Shown here piece by piece: positions 25,972 through 34,479 of a stretch of DNA of 64,000 nucleotides (the first letter of the stretch is position 1; each line of letters begins with the position of its first letter). The DNA lies in contig PCBK01000082.1 of NCBI GenBank assembly GCA_002731275.1, positions 1 to 64,000 of the forward strand, read 5' to 3'. Under the pieces are notes generated by a model, which was given only the letters and a program-made list of their open reading frames with translations, did no database searches and was not told where the DNA came from. This stretch comes from Deltaproteobacteria bacterium. Its GTDB lineage: Bacteria; Myxococcota_C; UBA6777. Both the position numbers and the translations under genes were made by a program.

Positions 25972-27390
25972 ATGGCAGCAGCAGAAGGCAAAAAAACACT
26001 TCTCGCTTCCGCAAAGACAGCATCTTCGAAGTTTTCGGTGGAGGACATCTCCCTGGTCGTCGTGGAAGGACCACACCAGGGAAAAGAGCTGCGTGTGGAG
26101 ACGGATCTCGTCCGCATTGGTCGGGATGACTGGTGTGATCTCGTCCTCGACAAGGATCAGTGGGTGAGCAATATTCACTGTGAATGTTGGATCGACGAGC
26201 GTGGCATTCGTATCCGCGATCTCAACAGCAAAAACGGCGTCCTGCTCGACAACTGTCCAATCTTTGATGCCTATCTGAGGCCCGGCGCGAAGGTCAAGAT
26301 CGGTAGCTCTATCATCGAGGTCAAATCCCACAACCAAACGCGCGAGATCTCCATCTCCTACCACGATTCGAGCGGTCTGCTCGTTGGAAAGAGCCCCAAA
26401 ATCCGCAAGATCTTCTCGATGTTGCCCAAGCTCGGTGTGCGCAAAGTCGCGACGTTGTTGACAGGTGAGACCGGGACGGGAAAGACGACTGTTGCCCAAG
26501 CCATCCACCAACAAAGTAACGAAAAAGACGGACCATTCGTCGTTGTGAACTGTGGTGCGCTCCCCGCTGGGCTGATCGAGGCGGCGCTGTTCGGGCACGA
26601 GAAAGGTGCCTTTACAGGTGCAGATGCCCGACGTGAAGGCTTCTTTGAACAGGCTCATGGTGGCACTCTCTTTCTCGATGAGATCGCCGAGCTGCCTCTC
26701 GATTTACAACCCAAATTGCTCGACGTGATAGAGCGAAGACAGATCCGGAGACTTGGTGGGACTTCCGAGCTTCCTGTCGACTTCCGCCTGATCACCGCGA
26801 CACACAGACACCTGCCCACTGAGATCCAGGAGGGACGCTTTCGCGAGGACCTTTATTTTCGCGTCTCCGTCGTCGAATTTGAGGTGCCACCGCTGCGTGA
26901 GCGCATCGAAGACATCTCCCTGCTCATCGACAAACTCCTGCTCTCACTCAGCCCACAGAGCGATATCAAACTCAGCGAAGAGGCGATGCGCGCGCTCAAA
27001 GGCTATCTCTGGCCCGGTAACATCCGTGAGCTGCGCAATGTCTTGGAGCGCTCCATCACCTTCCTCGAAGGCAACACCATCGAGCTGGATGACCTGAATT
27101 TGCGCTCCCTTCAGAGCAATACACAGTCCATGACCAACGCGCTCAACGCTGCACCACAAAATACACAGTTGTCATCCTCACAAAGCAGCTTACTCCCGAG
27201 CTTTCCGCTCTCAAATAACGAGGGACCACTCGAACTCAAAGCGATCCTCGCGGAAGCCGAGAAGACGTTGTTGTTGCAAGCTCTCACTGAAACGGATGCC
27301 AACGTACAGTCCGCCTCCAAACTCCTCAGTATCTCCCCCGCGTGGCTGTACAACCGCATCAAAAAATACGATATCAAGATCAAAAAATAA
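25972..27390 (+). CDS. FHA-domain sigma-54-dependent transcriptional activator
   Basis: A 472-residue regulator. Residues 28-118 form an FHA domain (VRIGRDD, SNIHCECW, LNSKNGVLLDN) that reads phosphothreonine. The central AAA+ domain (about 137-375) has Walker A GETGTGKT (165-172), GAFTGA (212-217) for sigma-54 contact, and Walker B GGTLFLDEIAE. The C-terminus (about 430-467) is a Fis-like helix-turn-helix (NVQSASKLLSISPAWLYNRI). This class is typical of myxobacteria and works downstream of Ser/Thr kinases; a kinase gene lies 1 kb upstream. Direct targets are unknown. No receiver domain is present. Confidence 0.95.
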   Translation: MAAAEGKKTLLASAKTASSKFSVEDISLVVVEGPHQGKELRVETDLVRIGRDDWCDLVLDKDQWVSNIHCECWIDERGIRIRDLNSKNGVLLDNCPIFDAYLRPGAKVKIGSSIIEVKSHNQTREISISYHDSSGLLVGKSPKIRKIFSMLPKLGVRKVATLLTGETGTGKTTVAQAIHQQSNEKDGPFVVVNCGALPAGLIEAALFGHEKGAFTGADARREGFFEQAHGGTLFLDEIAELPLDLQPKLLDVIERRQIRRLGGTSELPVDFRLITATHRHLPTEIQEGRFREDLYFRVSVVEFEVPPLRERIEDISLLIDKLLLSLSPQSDIKLSEEAMRALKGYLWPGNIRELRNVLERSITFLEGNTIELDDLNLRSLQSNTQSMTNALNAAPQNTQLSSSQSSLLPSFPLSNNEGPLELKAILAEAEKTLLLQALTETDANVQSASKLLSISPAWLYNRIKKYDIKIKK

Positions 27391-27416
27391 TCCCACACCC
27401 ACGAAAGGCTCTCCTC

Positions 27417-29477
27417 ATGTATAGAATCGTAGGATACCTGTATCTGCTCATGTGTGTCGCCTCTTCGATAGCGTCTGCGGAGACCTATGAACCCCCTCTT
27501 CTGAAACTCAACAAGTCGATCGCGCACACCCTCAATAGAGCCCTGCGCCCGAAAGAGATCGTCTCCTTAGAATACCGTCTTCAGGTCCAAAAGAGTGGCC
27601 TCTACCGCCTCGCGATGGACTTTAAGAAGGGAGGCTATCGCGGACCTCTCTGTCAACTCGTCGATGCAAAGGGCGACATCATCGACGCGACACGCCGCGC
27701 CTGTGTCCTCTACAACGCGCTGTCCAAAGGTTTGTACACGTTCCGCGTGACCTTCCAGCATGTCATGCCCAACAGCCACTACCTCGCCTCTTTTACAGAA
27801 CACAAAGAGTGGACCCCTTTGATGGCGAACACCCCTGTCAAGCGCGCGTTCAAGGACCAGTTTGACGCTCACTTCTACGGTTTTCAGGTCTTCAAAAAAG
27901 GTCTTCATCTGCTCCACACAAGCGTCGTCAAGTTCCCTGTCTATGTCACTTGCGACCTGTACACGGCTGATGGCAAAAAGTGGGCGAGCGGAAGGCGCGA
28001 TATACCACGCTCACAATGTCAGCTTCCTGCCGTCCTTTCCCCCGGTGAGTACTGGCTTAAAATCATCCCTACGGCTTCTGTCAGCACGTGGAAGTACCAG
28101 CTCGATCTGCTCACCTTCCCTCATCAAGCTCTCAAACAGGCGACGCTGGGGCGAGGAACGTTCCAAAAAAGCCAGCAGCACTTTTACACCTTTGACGTCG
28201 ACAAGACAGGTCTCTACACCATCACAACGGCCTCAAAGCATAAACGTATTGACCCAGTGTGCCGGCTCTTCACACTTCGCGGCGCAGCGATCGCGGCCGA
28301 TGACAACGCTGGCCAACAATTCCACTGTCGCGTCCTTACTCCTCTCCTGAAGGGACGTTATTTGTTGTGGATTGGGCGGGGGCGCTTTTCACGTCAGGGG
28401 CCTTTTTCATGGGAGGTGAAACCTCTCACATACACATCTCTATCCCCACAAGTCCCTCACGTGGGCACGCTGCGCAGTCAGTCCAATCCCGAATACTTTC
28501 GACTCAATATCACCAAGGCAGGTCCCTACCGCATCGAGACACGCACGACCAACCCACGCACCAATCCTGGCTGTCACTTGCTCGACGCATATGGCAGACG
28601 ACTCGCCTCATCATACCGTGGCGGCCGAGGGAAGAATTGCCTGCTCACGCACCAGCTCAAGCCTGGGACGTATTGGTTGCGCACATTCATCGCGTTTCAC
28701 TCTGGCGCGTCGGCGTATAAGGTTTCTTACTACCCTCTTGGGATGACCTTCTCGAAGCAGGGCGTCCAGCGTCACCCTCTCACGCTGGAGACTCTTTACA
28801 AAGCTGACTTTCGTCATCGCGGTGAGATCGATGTCTACAGCGTGCAGATCAAAAAGGCAGGCTCGTACACCTTTGAGACGCGCACTCACTACACCTCGAC
28901 AGATCCGATGTGTTATTTGTTGAGCCAAGACGGGATTATCCTCACAAAAGACGACAACAGCGGCCCTGGAAAGAATTGTCGACTGACCTTCTCACTCAAG
29001 CCCGGCACATACTTCCTGCACACAGGTCCGGCAGGTTGGCTTGTCGCGCGCTCTCCCTACTTCGTCGGATATCGGCGTCACACCACACCTCCCCTAAAGA
29101 CGGACATCTGTTATGACGGTTTGATCGATGAAAAGACACCTCTCAAGGTGACCTTCAAAGCATCCAAGCGCCACTTGCTGCTTCGGTGGAATATCAAACA
29201 AGCCGGTCACTACCGCCTCACAGTCGAAGGTATAGACCAGCACAAGCTCTACTGTGATCTGTACACAGACCTCCACACACGCAAACATTTTCGCTTTTTG
29301 TGGCGCAAAGGCCAACGTTGTGAGTTTGTCGGCTATCGAAAGGCCGGTGAACATGCGCTCAAATTGCGACTCCCTGCCGCGCTCTCAACGGGCTCCTTTA
29401 AAGTCCGTCTCTCGAAACAACAACCACCCTCGACACGTCCCACGTCTCGCCCTTCGAGCGCTCCTTCTACCCCGTGA
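27417..29477 (+). CDS. Secreted protein with six PPC-like repeats, each with paired cysteines
   Basis: ATG 27417 lies 26 bases after the FHA gene behind gaaagg, so the two are probably co-transcribed. The 686-residue product has a signal peptide (MYRIVGYLYLLMCVASSIASA) and six repeats of about 90-110 residues resembling bacterial pre-peptidase C-terminal (PPC) domains: a Y/F strand (YRLQV, FYTFDV, YFRLNI, VYSVQI), K-AG-Y, then C-L-DAxG and a later C before L-PG-Y. Each repeat keeps two Cys, likely one disulfide each. The tail is Thr/Ser/Pro-rich (STRPTSRPSSAPSTP). No protease domain is present, so it is a stand-alone surface or matrix repeat protein. Confidence 0.8.
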   Translation: MYRIVGYLYLLMCVASSIASAETYEPPLLKLNKSIAHTLNRALRPKEIVSLEYRLQVQKSGLYRLAMDFKKGGYRGPLCQLVDAKGDIIDATRRACVLYNALSKGLYTFRVTFQHVMPNSHYLASFTEHKEWTPLMANTPVKRAFKDQFDAHFYGFQVFKKGLHLLHTSVVKFPVYVTCDLYTADGKKWASGRRDIPRSQCQLPAVLSPGEYWLKIIPTASVSTWKYQLDLLTFPHQALKQATLGRGTFQKSQQHFYTFDVDKTGLYTITTASKHKRIDPVCRLFTLRGAAIAADDNAGQQFHCRVLTPLLKGRYLLWIGRGRFSRQGPFSWEVKPLTYTSLSPQVPHVGTLRSQSNPEYFRLNITKAGPYRIETRTTNPRTNPGCHLLDAYGRRLASSYRGGRGKNCLLTHQLKPGTYWLRTFIAFHSGASAYKVSYYPLGMTFSKQGVQRHPLTLETLYKADFRHRGEIDVYSVQIKKAGSYTFETRTHYTSTDPMCYLLSQDGIILTKDDNSGPGKNCRLTFSLKPGTYFLHTGPAGWLVARSPYFVGYRRHTTPPLKTDICYDGLIDEKTPLKVTFKASKRHLLLRWNIKQAGHYRLTVEGIDQHKLYCDLYTDLHTRKHFRFLWRKGQRCEFVGYRKAGEHALKLRLPAALSTGSFKVRLSKQQPPSTRPTSRPSSAPSTP

Positions 29478-29502
29478 ATCCTCTCCTCCCGCCGGCTTGC
29501 GC

Positions 29503-30426
29503 TCAGAGCAATTGACGATAGGTCGTCCGTTGCACCTCGTTCAACCATGTAAACGTCTCGTGGTCTGCAAATGTGAACGACACCTCTTTCTTTGTCATAC
29601 GTAAAATCCCCCAGGATGCATCTTTCAGTCGATGATTGCGATCGAAGTCCAGGTGTTCGAGGCCAACGAGTGAGCTTCCACCGGGACCCTCTGTGGGACC
29701 TATGGTCTCGTGGTGATGACCAAAAAAGTGGCATCGTGGTTCGAGGCGCTCGGCGAGCTGTGCGAGGTGTGTTGAACCTCTCTCAAACGCGTCAGATTGT
29801 GGTCCTGCGTGGGTCAACAAGATGTCGATATCTTTGATCCCCATAAAGGACCAATGGATATCATCCGTCTTGAAGTACTTGGGATCACGAGTCTTTTCTT
29901 TGGCGCGTCGGTGGGCTTTGCGTGCTTTTTTGCCTCGCCCTCGCTCTTCAGAAGGTGGATCGATCCCCCCAAAGCCAGCCACTCGTACAGATTGTAATTC
30001 TTCGACCTCTCTAATCGGGATATCGACGATGCAACCGTCAGGGATGTACCATAGCTTCTCCCACGGATCGAACGCCGTGGGCTCTTTGAATTGCTGTAAA
30101 AATGAAAAGTCCTCGTGATTGCCGCGGATACAGTATGCGTCTGGCATGTCGCCCGTCGCATGTATGCGCTCACCCTCTTCGGAGCGGTAACAGAAGGGCA
30201 AAAATCCCAACTCATCGGGATCGTGCTTGGCGTACTTGAGTGTCGCTCCATCGAGTGTTGTGTGATCGGGATATGCGCCGATGTCACCGACCTGCAAGAT
30301 CGCCTGAAGGTGATGTCCTGTGTGACGCTCCCACAGTCGCGAGAGAATGTACATCAACTCGACGCGACCATGTATGTCACCAAAGACCGCGATGTATGCG
30401 GCTTGTTCATGCTCTGTGTTGTCCAT
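29503..30426 (-). CDS. Calcineurin-like metallophosphoesterase
   Basis: A 307-residue cytoplasmic protein with the five metallophosphoesterase motifs in order: GDIHG (16-20), GDIGAYPD (about 47), IRGNHEDF, LLTHAGPQ and FFGHHHE. These provide the two-metal centre. The family cleaves phosphomono- or diesters; the substrate cannot be told from sequence. It contains a basic insert (ERGRGKKARKAHRRAKEKTRD) between motifs 3 and 4, which might bind nucleic acid. It converges on the PPC-repeat gene. Confidence 0.9.
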   Translation of the reverse strand: MDNTEHEQAAYIAVFGDIHGRVELMYILSRLWERHTGHHLQAILQVGDIGAYPDHTTLDGATLKYAKHDPDELGFLPFCYRSEEGERIHATGDMPDAYCIRGNHEDFSFLQQFKEPTAFDPWEKLWYIPDGCIVDIPIREVEELQSVRVAGFGGIDPPSEERGRGKKARKAHRRAKEKTRDPKYFKTDDIHWSFMGIKDIDILLTHAGPQSDAFERGSTHLAQLAERLEPRCHFFGHHHETIGPTEGPGGSSLVGLEHLDFDRNHRLKDASWGILRMTKKEVSFTFADHETFTWLNEVQRTTYRQLL

Positions 30427-30556
30427 TAAAACCTGCCTGTGTGCCTTCTTCGGTTGTGTTGAAGAGGCCTTGTCTTTTTGGGGATGTGCTTGTGCAAACA
30501 GCAGGTTTCAACGGATAAGTGAGGTGAAAAGTTCGTTCCTTTTGGCGCTGGCGGCC

Positions 30557-32203
30557 TTATCGTTCAGGTGTTCTTTCGACACAGACGATGGGATCTTCCC
30601 AGACTTGGTCGTACTCCACTCCGGACATATCGTCATCTTGAAGGACCGTGATAAGTCCAGGGCGTGCGTTGTGAAGGCGGATACTGTCTTCGAGAGAGAA
30701 GAAAGAAGACTCACTGTCTTCGTCGTTGTTGAGGTTGAGATGGGTGAGCGCAGGTAGAGCATCTGGTGTGCAAAAGATCTCCAGGCCATCAGCGGTGATG
30801 TTGTTGTATACAGCTGAGAGGTGGGTGATTTGTTTTGTATAGGGAGAGTCTGCGAGCGCCTTCGCGCCTGTGTTGCCAAGCTCGGCACCGACGAGCCAAA
30901 GGTGTGTGAGTGAGGCGATGGCAGGCGCGGCGGCGATGCAAGAGGCGCCATCATCTCCGATGGGATTAAAGTCCAACTCCAATCGTTCGAGTTGGCCTTC
31001 GGAGAATGAGGAGAGAAGCAGCTCGATCGCTCTGGCGTTGACGTTGTTTCGGCTGTATTCGAGTTGGCGCAGGTTGCTGAGATAGGGAGAAGCTACGAGC
31101 GCTTCGATCGCCTCAAGATCGGAGTCATTGCGTCCAAGTTTGAGATGGGTGATGTGTTGGAGGTTCGGTGAGCCTGCGAGCACTTGGATCCCTGCGCTGC
31201 TGATCGCGTTGAATAACAGATCCAGTTGGGTAAGCTGTGTGACGACATCGGATGTTGCGAGCGCTTTTGCACCTTCCAGGCGGAGCGAGTTGTGCTGAAG
31301 GTTGAGTCTTTTGAGACCAGACAAGAAGGGCGCTCTGAGGAGCGCCTTCAACATCTCGTCGTTGATCTGGCACAAGGAAGCGCTCAGCGACGTCAACATC
31401 CCCATATTCATCGACCGCGCAAAGGTCTTGATGCTCTTGGTGTTGCACTTATTGCCGTCGTAGTAGAGTGTCTTCAGCGAGCTGAGGTAAGGAGATGAGG
31501 CGAGCACCTCCAGGCCTTCTCCGTCGAGATTGGAGAACTCCAGATGCAACCTCGTCAAATGAGATACAAAGGGCGACGAGACGAGGTTTTTGAGACCGCC
31601 TATGTTGATTCCAAGAGAGACATCCAACGTGCGAAGTTTTCGAATGTAAGGAGACGCGGCGAGAGACGCTGCGGCGGTCTCATCGAGCCTGTTTCCTGAG
31701 AGTGAGAGCGTGTGGAGGTCTTGTAGCTCAGGTGCATTCGCCAGGATCGCGATGCCTTCCTCTCCAAGCGTATTGCCATCGAGTATCAGGACACGAAGCG
31801 CCGGAAAATGCTGCGAATACAGCATCCTGATCAACATATCATCGCCCATACTACAGTGGGAGAGATCCAGCTCTGTCAGGTGCCCAAATGAATACACATC
31901 ATCTTCGAGGGCAGACACGAAGGCTTCGATGAGATGGTCACTCTCTTGGAATAACACACGGCGTCCGAGTAAGAACGGACTGGCTTCTTGGGGATCGTCG
32001 ATGTAGTAGAGACATTGGTCAGCGGAGACGCTACGTAGCTCGTCGGGCCAATGTTGCATGTGCCCTTCTGCGTATTGGATGGCGGGTAATCGCTCCTCTT
32101 CAGGCCATCGCTCCAAATACTCCCACACACGCTCCCAAAGACCTTTTGAGGGCGGTTCTAATAACAATGTCCGTAATGTCGAAAATCGTTCGTTCTCTTG
32201 CAT
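30557..32203 (-). CDS. Leucine-rich repeat protein (RNI-like)
   Basis: ATG 32203 is preferred over 32221 because aaagggg lies just before it. The 548-residue product lacks a signal peptide. After about 110 N-terminal helical residues (WERVWEYLERWPEEERLPAI) it carries about 13 leucine-rich repeats of 26-28 residues with the pattern LxxLxLxxNxLxxxGxxxLAxSPyL, like ribonuclease-inhibitor repeats. It is cytoplasmic and presumably binds proteins. Deltaproteobacteria often carry such proteins, but no function is assigned. Cysteines are few and no catalytic domain is visible. Confidence 0.88.
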   Translation of the reverse strand: MQENERFSTLRTLLLEPPSKGLWERVWEYLERWPEEERLPAIQYAEGHMQHWPDELRSVSADQCLYYIDDPQEASPFLLGRRVLFQESDHLIEAFVSALEDDVYSFGHLTELDLSHCSMGDDMLIRMLYSQHFPALRVLILDGNTLGEEGIAILANAPELQDLHTLSLSGNRLDETAAASLAASPYIRKLRTLDVSLGINIGGLKNLVSSPFVSHLTRLHLEFSNLDGEGLEVLASSPYLSSLKTLYYDGNKCNTKSIKTFARSMNMGMLTSLSASLCQINDEMLKALLRAPFLSGLKRLNLQHNSLRLEGAKALATSDVVTQLTQLDLLFNAISSAGIQVLAGSPNLQHITHLKLGRNDSDLEAIEALVASPYLSNLRQLEYSRNNVNARAIELLLSSFSEGQLERLELDFNPIGDDGASCIAAAPAIASLTHLWLVGAELGNTGAKALADSPYTKQITHLSAVYNNITADGLEIFCTPDALPALTHLNLNNDEDSESSFFSLEDSIRLHNARPGLITVLQDDDMSGVEYDQVWEDPIVCVERTPER

Positions 32204-32397
32204 GGCGCCCCTTTGTGACATAAGGTCTGAAATAGAGAGTCGATCAAATCGAAGAAAATGCCCATGAAATGGGATTATTCACGTGGTGAGTGTTTGACAG
32301 CAGTGCGTTTTCTTGATAGGCAACATGGGAAAATGTACGTACCTGTCGTACACCAAAGCTGTAGGATACATTTACCACAATAGAAAGGCCAGACTTT

Positions 32398-33843
32398 ATG
32401 AGCACAACCCTGCAATTTGTCACAGCCCAAGAGGCAGTCGAATCCAAAGTAGCCACTCTCTTGATTGGCTCCAAAGAGAGCCTGGAGAGCGAGCTTGCAC
32501 AGAGCGTCCTCCCCGCAGGTGCAGCCCCCCTTTGGGACAACATGGTCAGCTCCCTCTCTGGTGGCGATCAAGGCGACAGCTGCCAGAGCTGGCTCGCAGG
32601 AGAGACCCCCCAGCGTCTCGCCATCGGCGTCCTGCCCGAACACTGTTCACGACACAACAGTCCGGCCCATCCACACGCCGTCACCTCGTTGGTCAAGTCC
32701 AACGCACCTGGCAAAGGTGACGTTGAGATCATCGCGGTGCTCGACAAAGCGGAGTACGCCTTTGCAACAGCATGTGCGATCGCGCGGGCATTTCCCCTCT
32801 TCTCCCGTAAGACCTCCAGCAAAGCACCACAACAGATCGCGATCCGTTTTGTGGCCCGAGAAGGTGAACTTCCTGCGACATCCATCCTCGAACACGCCGC
32901 AGAAGGTGTGCGTCGTGCCGGGCGTCTCGTCGACACGCCTACTGCAGAGCTGCACACAACCGCCTTCGCCAAAGAAGCCGAAGAGCTCGCCAAAGAGCTC
33001 GGCGTCGAGTACAAAGCCATCACAGGCCAGGAGCTCGCCGAGCAAGGTTTGGGTGGACTTTGGAACGTGGGGCGCACAGCGATGCAACCGCCACGCCTCG
33101 TCGTCCTCAGCCACAACCCCGAAGGCGCGACGGAGACATACGCCTGGGTCGGTAAAGGGATCGTCTACGACACAGGTGGATTGAGCATCAAAGGCAAGAC
33201 CACTATGCCCGGCATGAAGTGTGATATGGGCGGCGCTGCAGGCGTGATGTCTGCCTTCGCGGCGGCTGTCAAGATCGGCTTCCCACAGCGTCTTCACGCG
33301 CTGCTCTGCCTCGCAGAAAACGCCGTTGGTCCCGATTCTTTCCGTCCCGATGATATCATCACCCTCTACTCTGGAAAGACCATCGAGATCAACAACACCG
33401 ACGCAGAAGGTCGCCTCGTCCTTGGAGATGGCGTCGCTTACGCATCCAAACACCTGAACCCCGATGTCATCGTCGATATGGCAACGCTGACAGGCGCACA
33501 ACTCATGGCCACAGGGAAACGACACGCTGCGATTGTTTGTAATGACGACGCGCTCGAACAAAAAGCCATCGCGGCTGGTAAAGTGAGTGGAGACCTCGTC
33601 CACCCTCTCCCCTACTGTCCAGAGTTCTTCCGCAAAGAGTTTAAGAGCAAAGTCGCGGATATGAAAAACTCCGTGAAAGACCGTATGAACGCTCAATCAT
33701 CCTGTGCTGGTCAGTTTGTCGCCGAACACCTCGTCGATTACAACAACGCATGGCTCCACGTCGATATCGCAGGTCCGTCCTTTACTGAAGATCGTGGGAA
33801 TGGATACGGCGTCGCTCTCCTCCTACAAACGTTTGTCCTCTAA
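32398..33843 (+). CDS. pepA: Leucyl aminopeptidase, M17 family
   Basis: A 481-residue cytoplasmic enzyme removing N-terminal residues from peptides. The C-terminal catalytic domain has the family signature NTDAEGRL at 333-340. Metal and active-site residues expected from PepA are present: Asp258 and Lys265 (YDTGGLSIK), Asp276 (KCDMGGAAGV), Asp335 and Glu337. The N-terminal domain is divergent, as usual. A ribosome site (agaaagg) precedes ATG 32398. A DUF1415 gene follows after 55 bases. Confidence 0.95.
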   Translation: MSTTLQFVTAQEAVESKVATLLIGSKESLESELAQSVLPAGAAPLWDNMVSSLSGGDQGDSCQSWLAGETPQRLAIGVLPEHCSRHNSPAHPHAVTSLVKSNAPGKGDVEIIAVLDKAEYAFATACAIARAFPLFSRKTSSKAPQQIAIRFVAREGELPATSILEHAAEGVRRAGRLVDTPTAELHTTAFAKEAEELAKELGVEYKAITGQELAEQGLGGLWNVGRTAMQPPRLVVLSHNPEGATETYAWVGKGIVYDTGGLSIKGKTTMPGMKCDMGGAAGVMSAFAAAVKIGFPQRLHALLCLAENAVGPDSFRPDDIITLYSGKTIEINNTDAEGRLVLGDGVAYASKHLNPDVIVDMATLTGAQLMATGKRHAAIVCNDDALEQKAIAAGKVSGDLVHPLPYCPEFFRKEFKSKVADMKNSVKDRMNAQSSCAGQFVAEHLVDYNNAWLHVDIAGPSFTEDRGNGYGVALLLQTFVL

Positions 33844-33898
33844 CCCAACTGAAGAAGACAGAGGACAAAGGCTTCTGTCTGTGATGGATTGACATAAC

Positions 33899-34450
33899 AT
33901 GCACCCCTCTCCTCCCTCTCAAGACGCTATCAAACACACCCAGACTTGGCTCGAACGAATCGTGATTGGCTTGTCTCTGTGTCCTTTCGCGAGGCAACCT
34001 TATCTCAACGACGCGATCCGCTTTGTCGAGACCCCAGCTCGTACAGAAGAAGCGCTCGTCGCGGACCTCCTACAGGAGCTGACACTCCTTCAACAAACGC
34101 CCATCGATGAGATCGAGACGACCTTGCTGATCCACCCTCATGTACTCGACGACTTCCTCGACTATAACGACTTTCTCGGTATTGCTGATGCTTGTATTGA
34201 GGAGCTTGGACTCGAAGGTGTCATTCAGGTCGCTGGTTTTCACCCCATGTACCAATTTGCAGGCACACGTGTCGACGACATTGAGAACGAGACCAATCGC
34301 TCTCCCTACCCGATGATGCACCTGATCCGCGAAGAGAGTATCACCCGGGTTCGTGATGCTGGCGCCTCGACAGAGGATATCCCCCAGCGCAATATCGCTC
34401 TTCTTCAGGAGATGGGGCGGGCAGCCTTCTCCCGCTTGATGGAAGAGTAA
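33899..34450 (+). CDS. DUF1415 family protein
   Basis: A 183-residue soluble protein. The pattern WLERIVIGLSLCPFA near the start, the IHPHVLDDFLDYNDFL centre and VAGFHPMYQFAG followed by NRSPYPMMHLIREE match DUF1415. A conserved Cys (LCPFA) and several His suggest metal or redox chemistry, but no activity is established for the family. It probably shares a transcript with the aminopeptidase gene. Confidence 0.88.
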   Translation: MHPSPPSQDAIKHTQTWLERIVIGLSLCPFARQPYLNDAIRFVETPARTEEALVADLLQELTLLQQTPIDEIETTLLIHPHVLDDFLDYNDFLGIADACIEELGLEGVIQVAGFHPMYQFAGTRVDDIENETNRSPYPMMHLIREESITRVRDAGASTEDIPQRNIALLQEMGRAAFSRLMEE

Positions 34451-34479
34451 AGCCCCAACATCACCCTCATACACATCCT

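Noticed and set aside
32647-33696. Leftward frame of 349 codons
   Set aside because: Shadow of the leucyl aminopeptidase gene, which has all catalytic motifs on the other strand.
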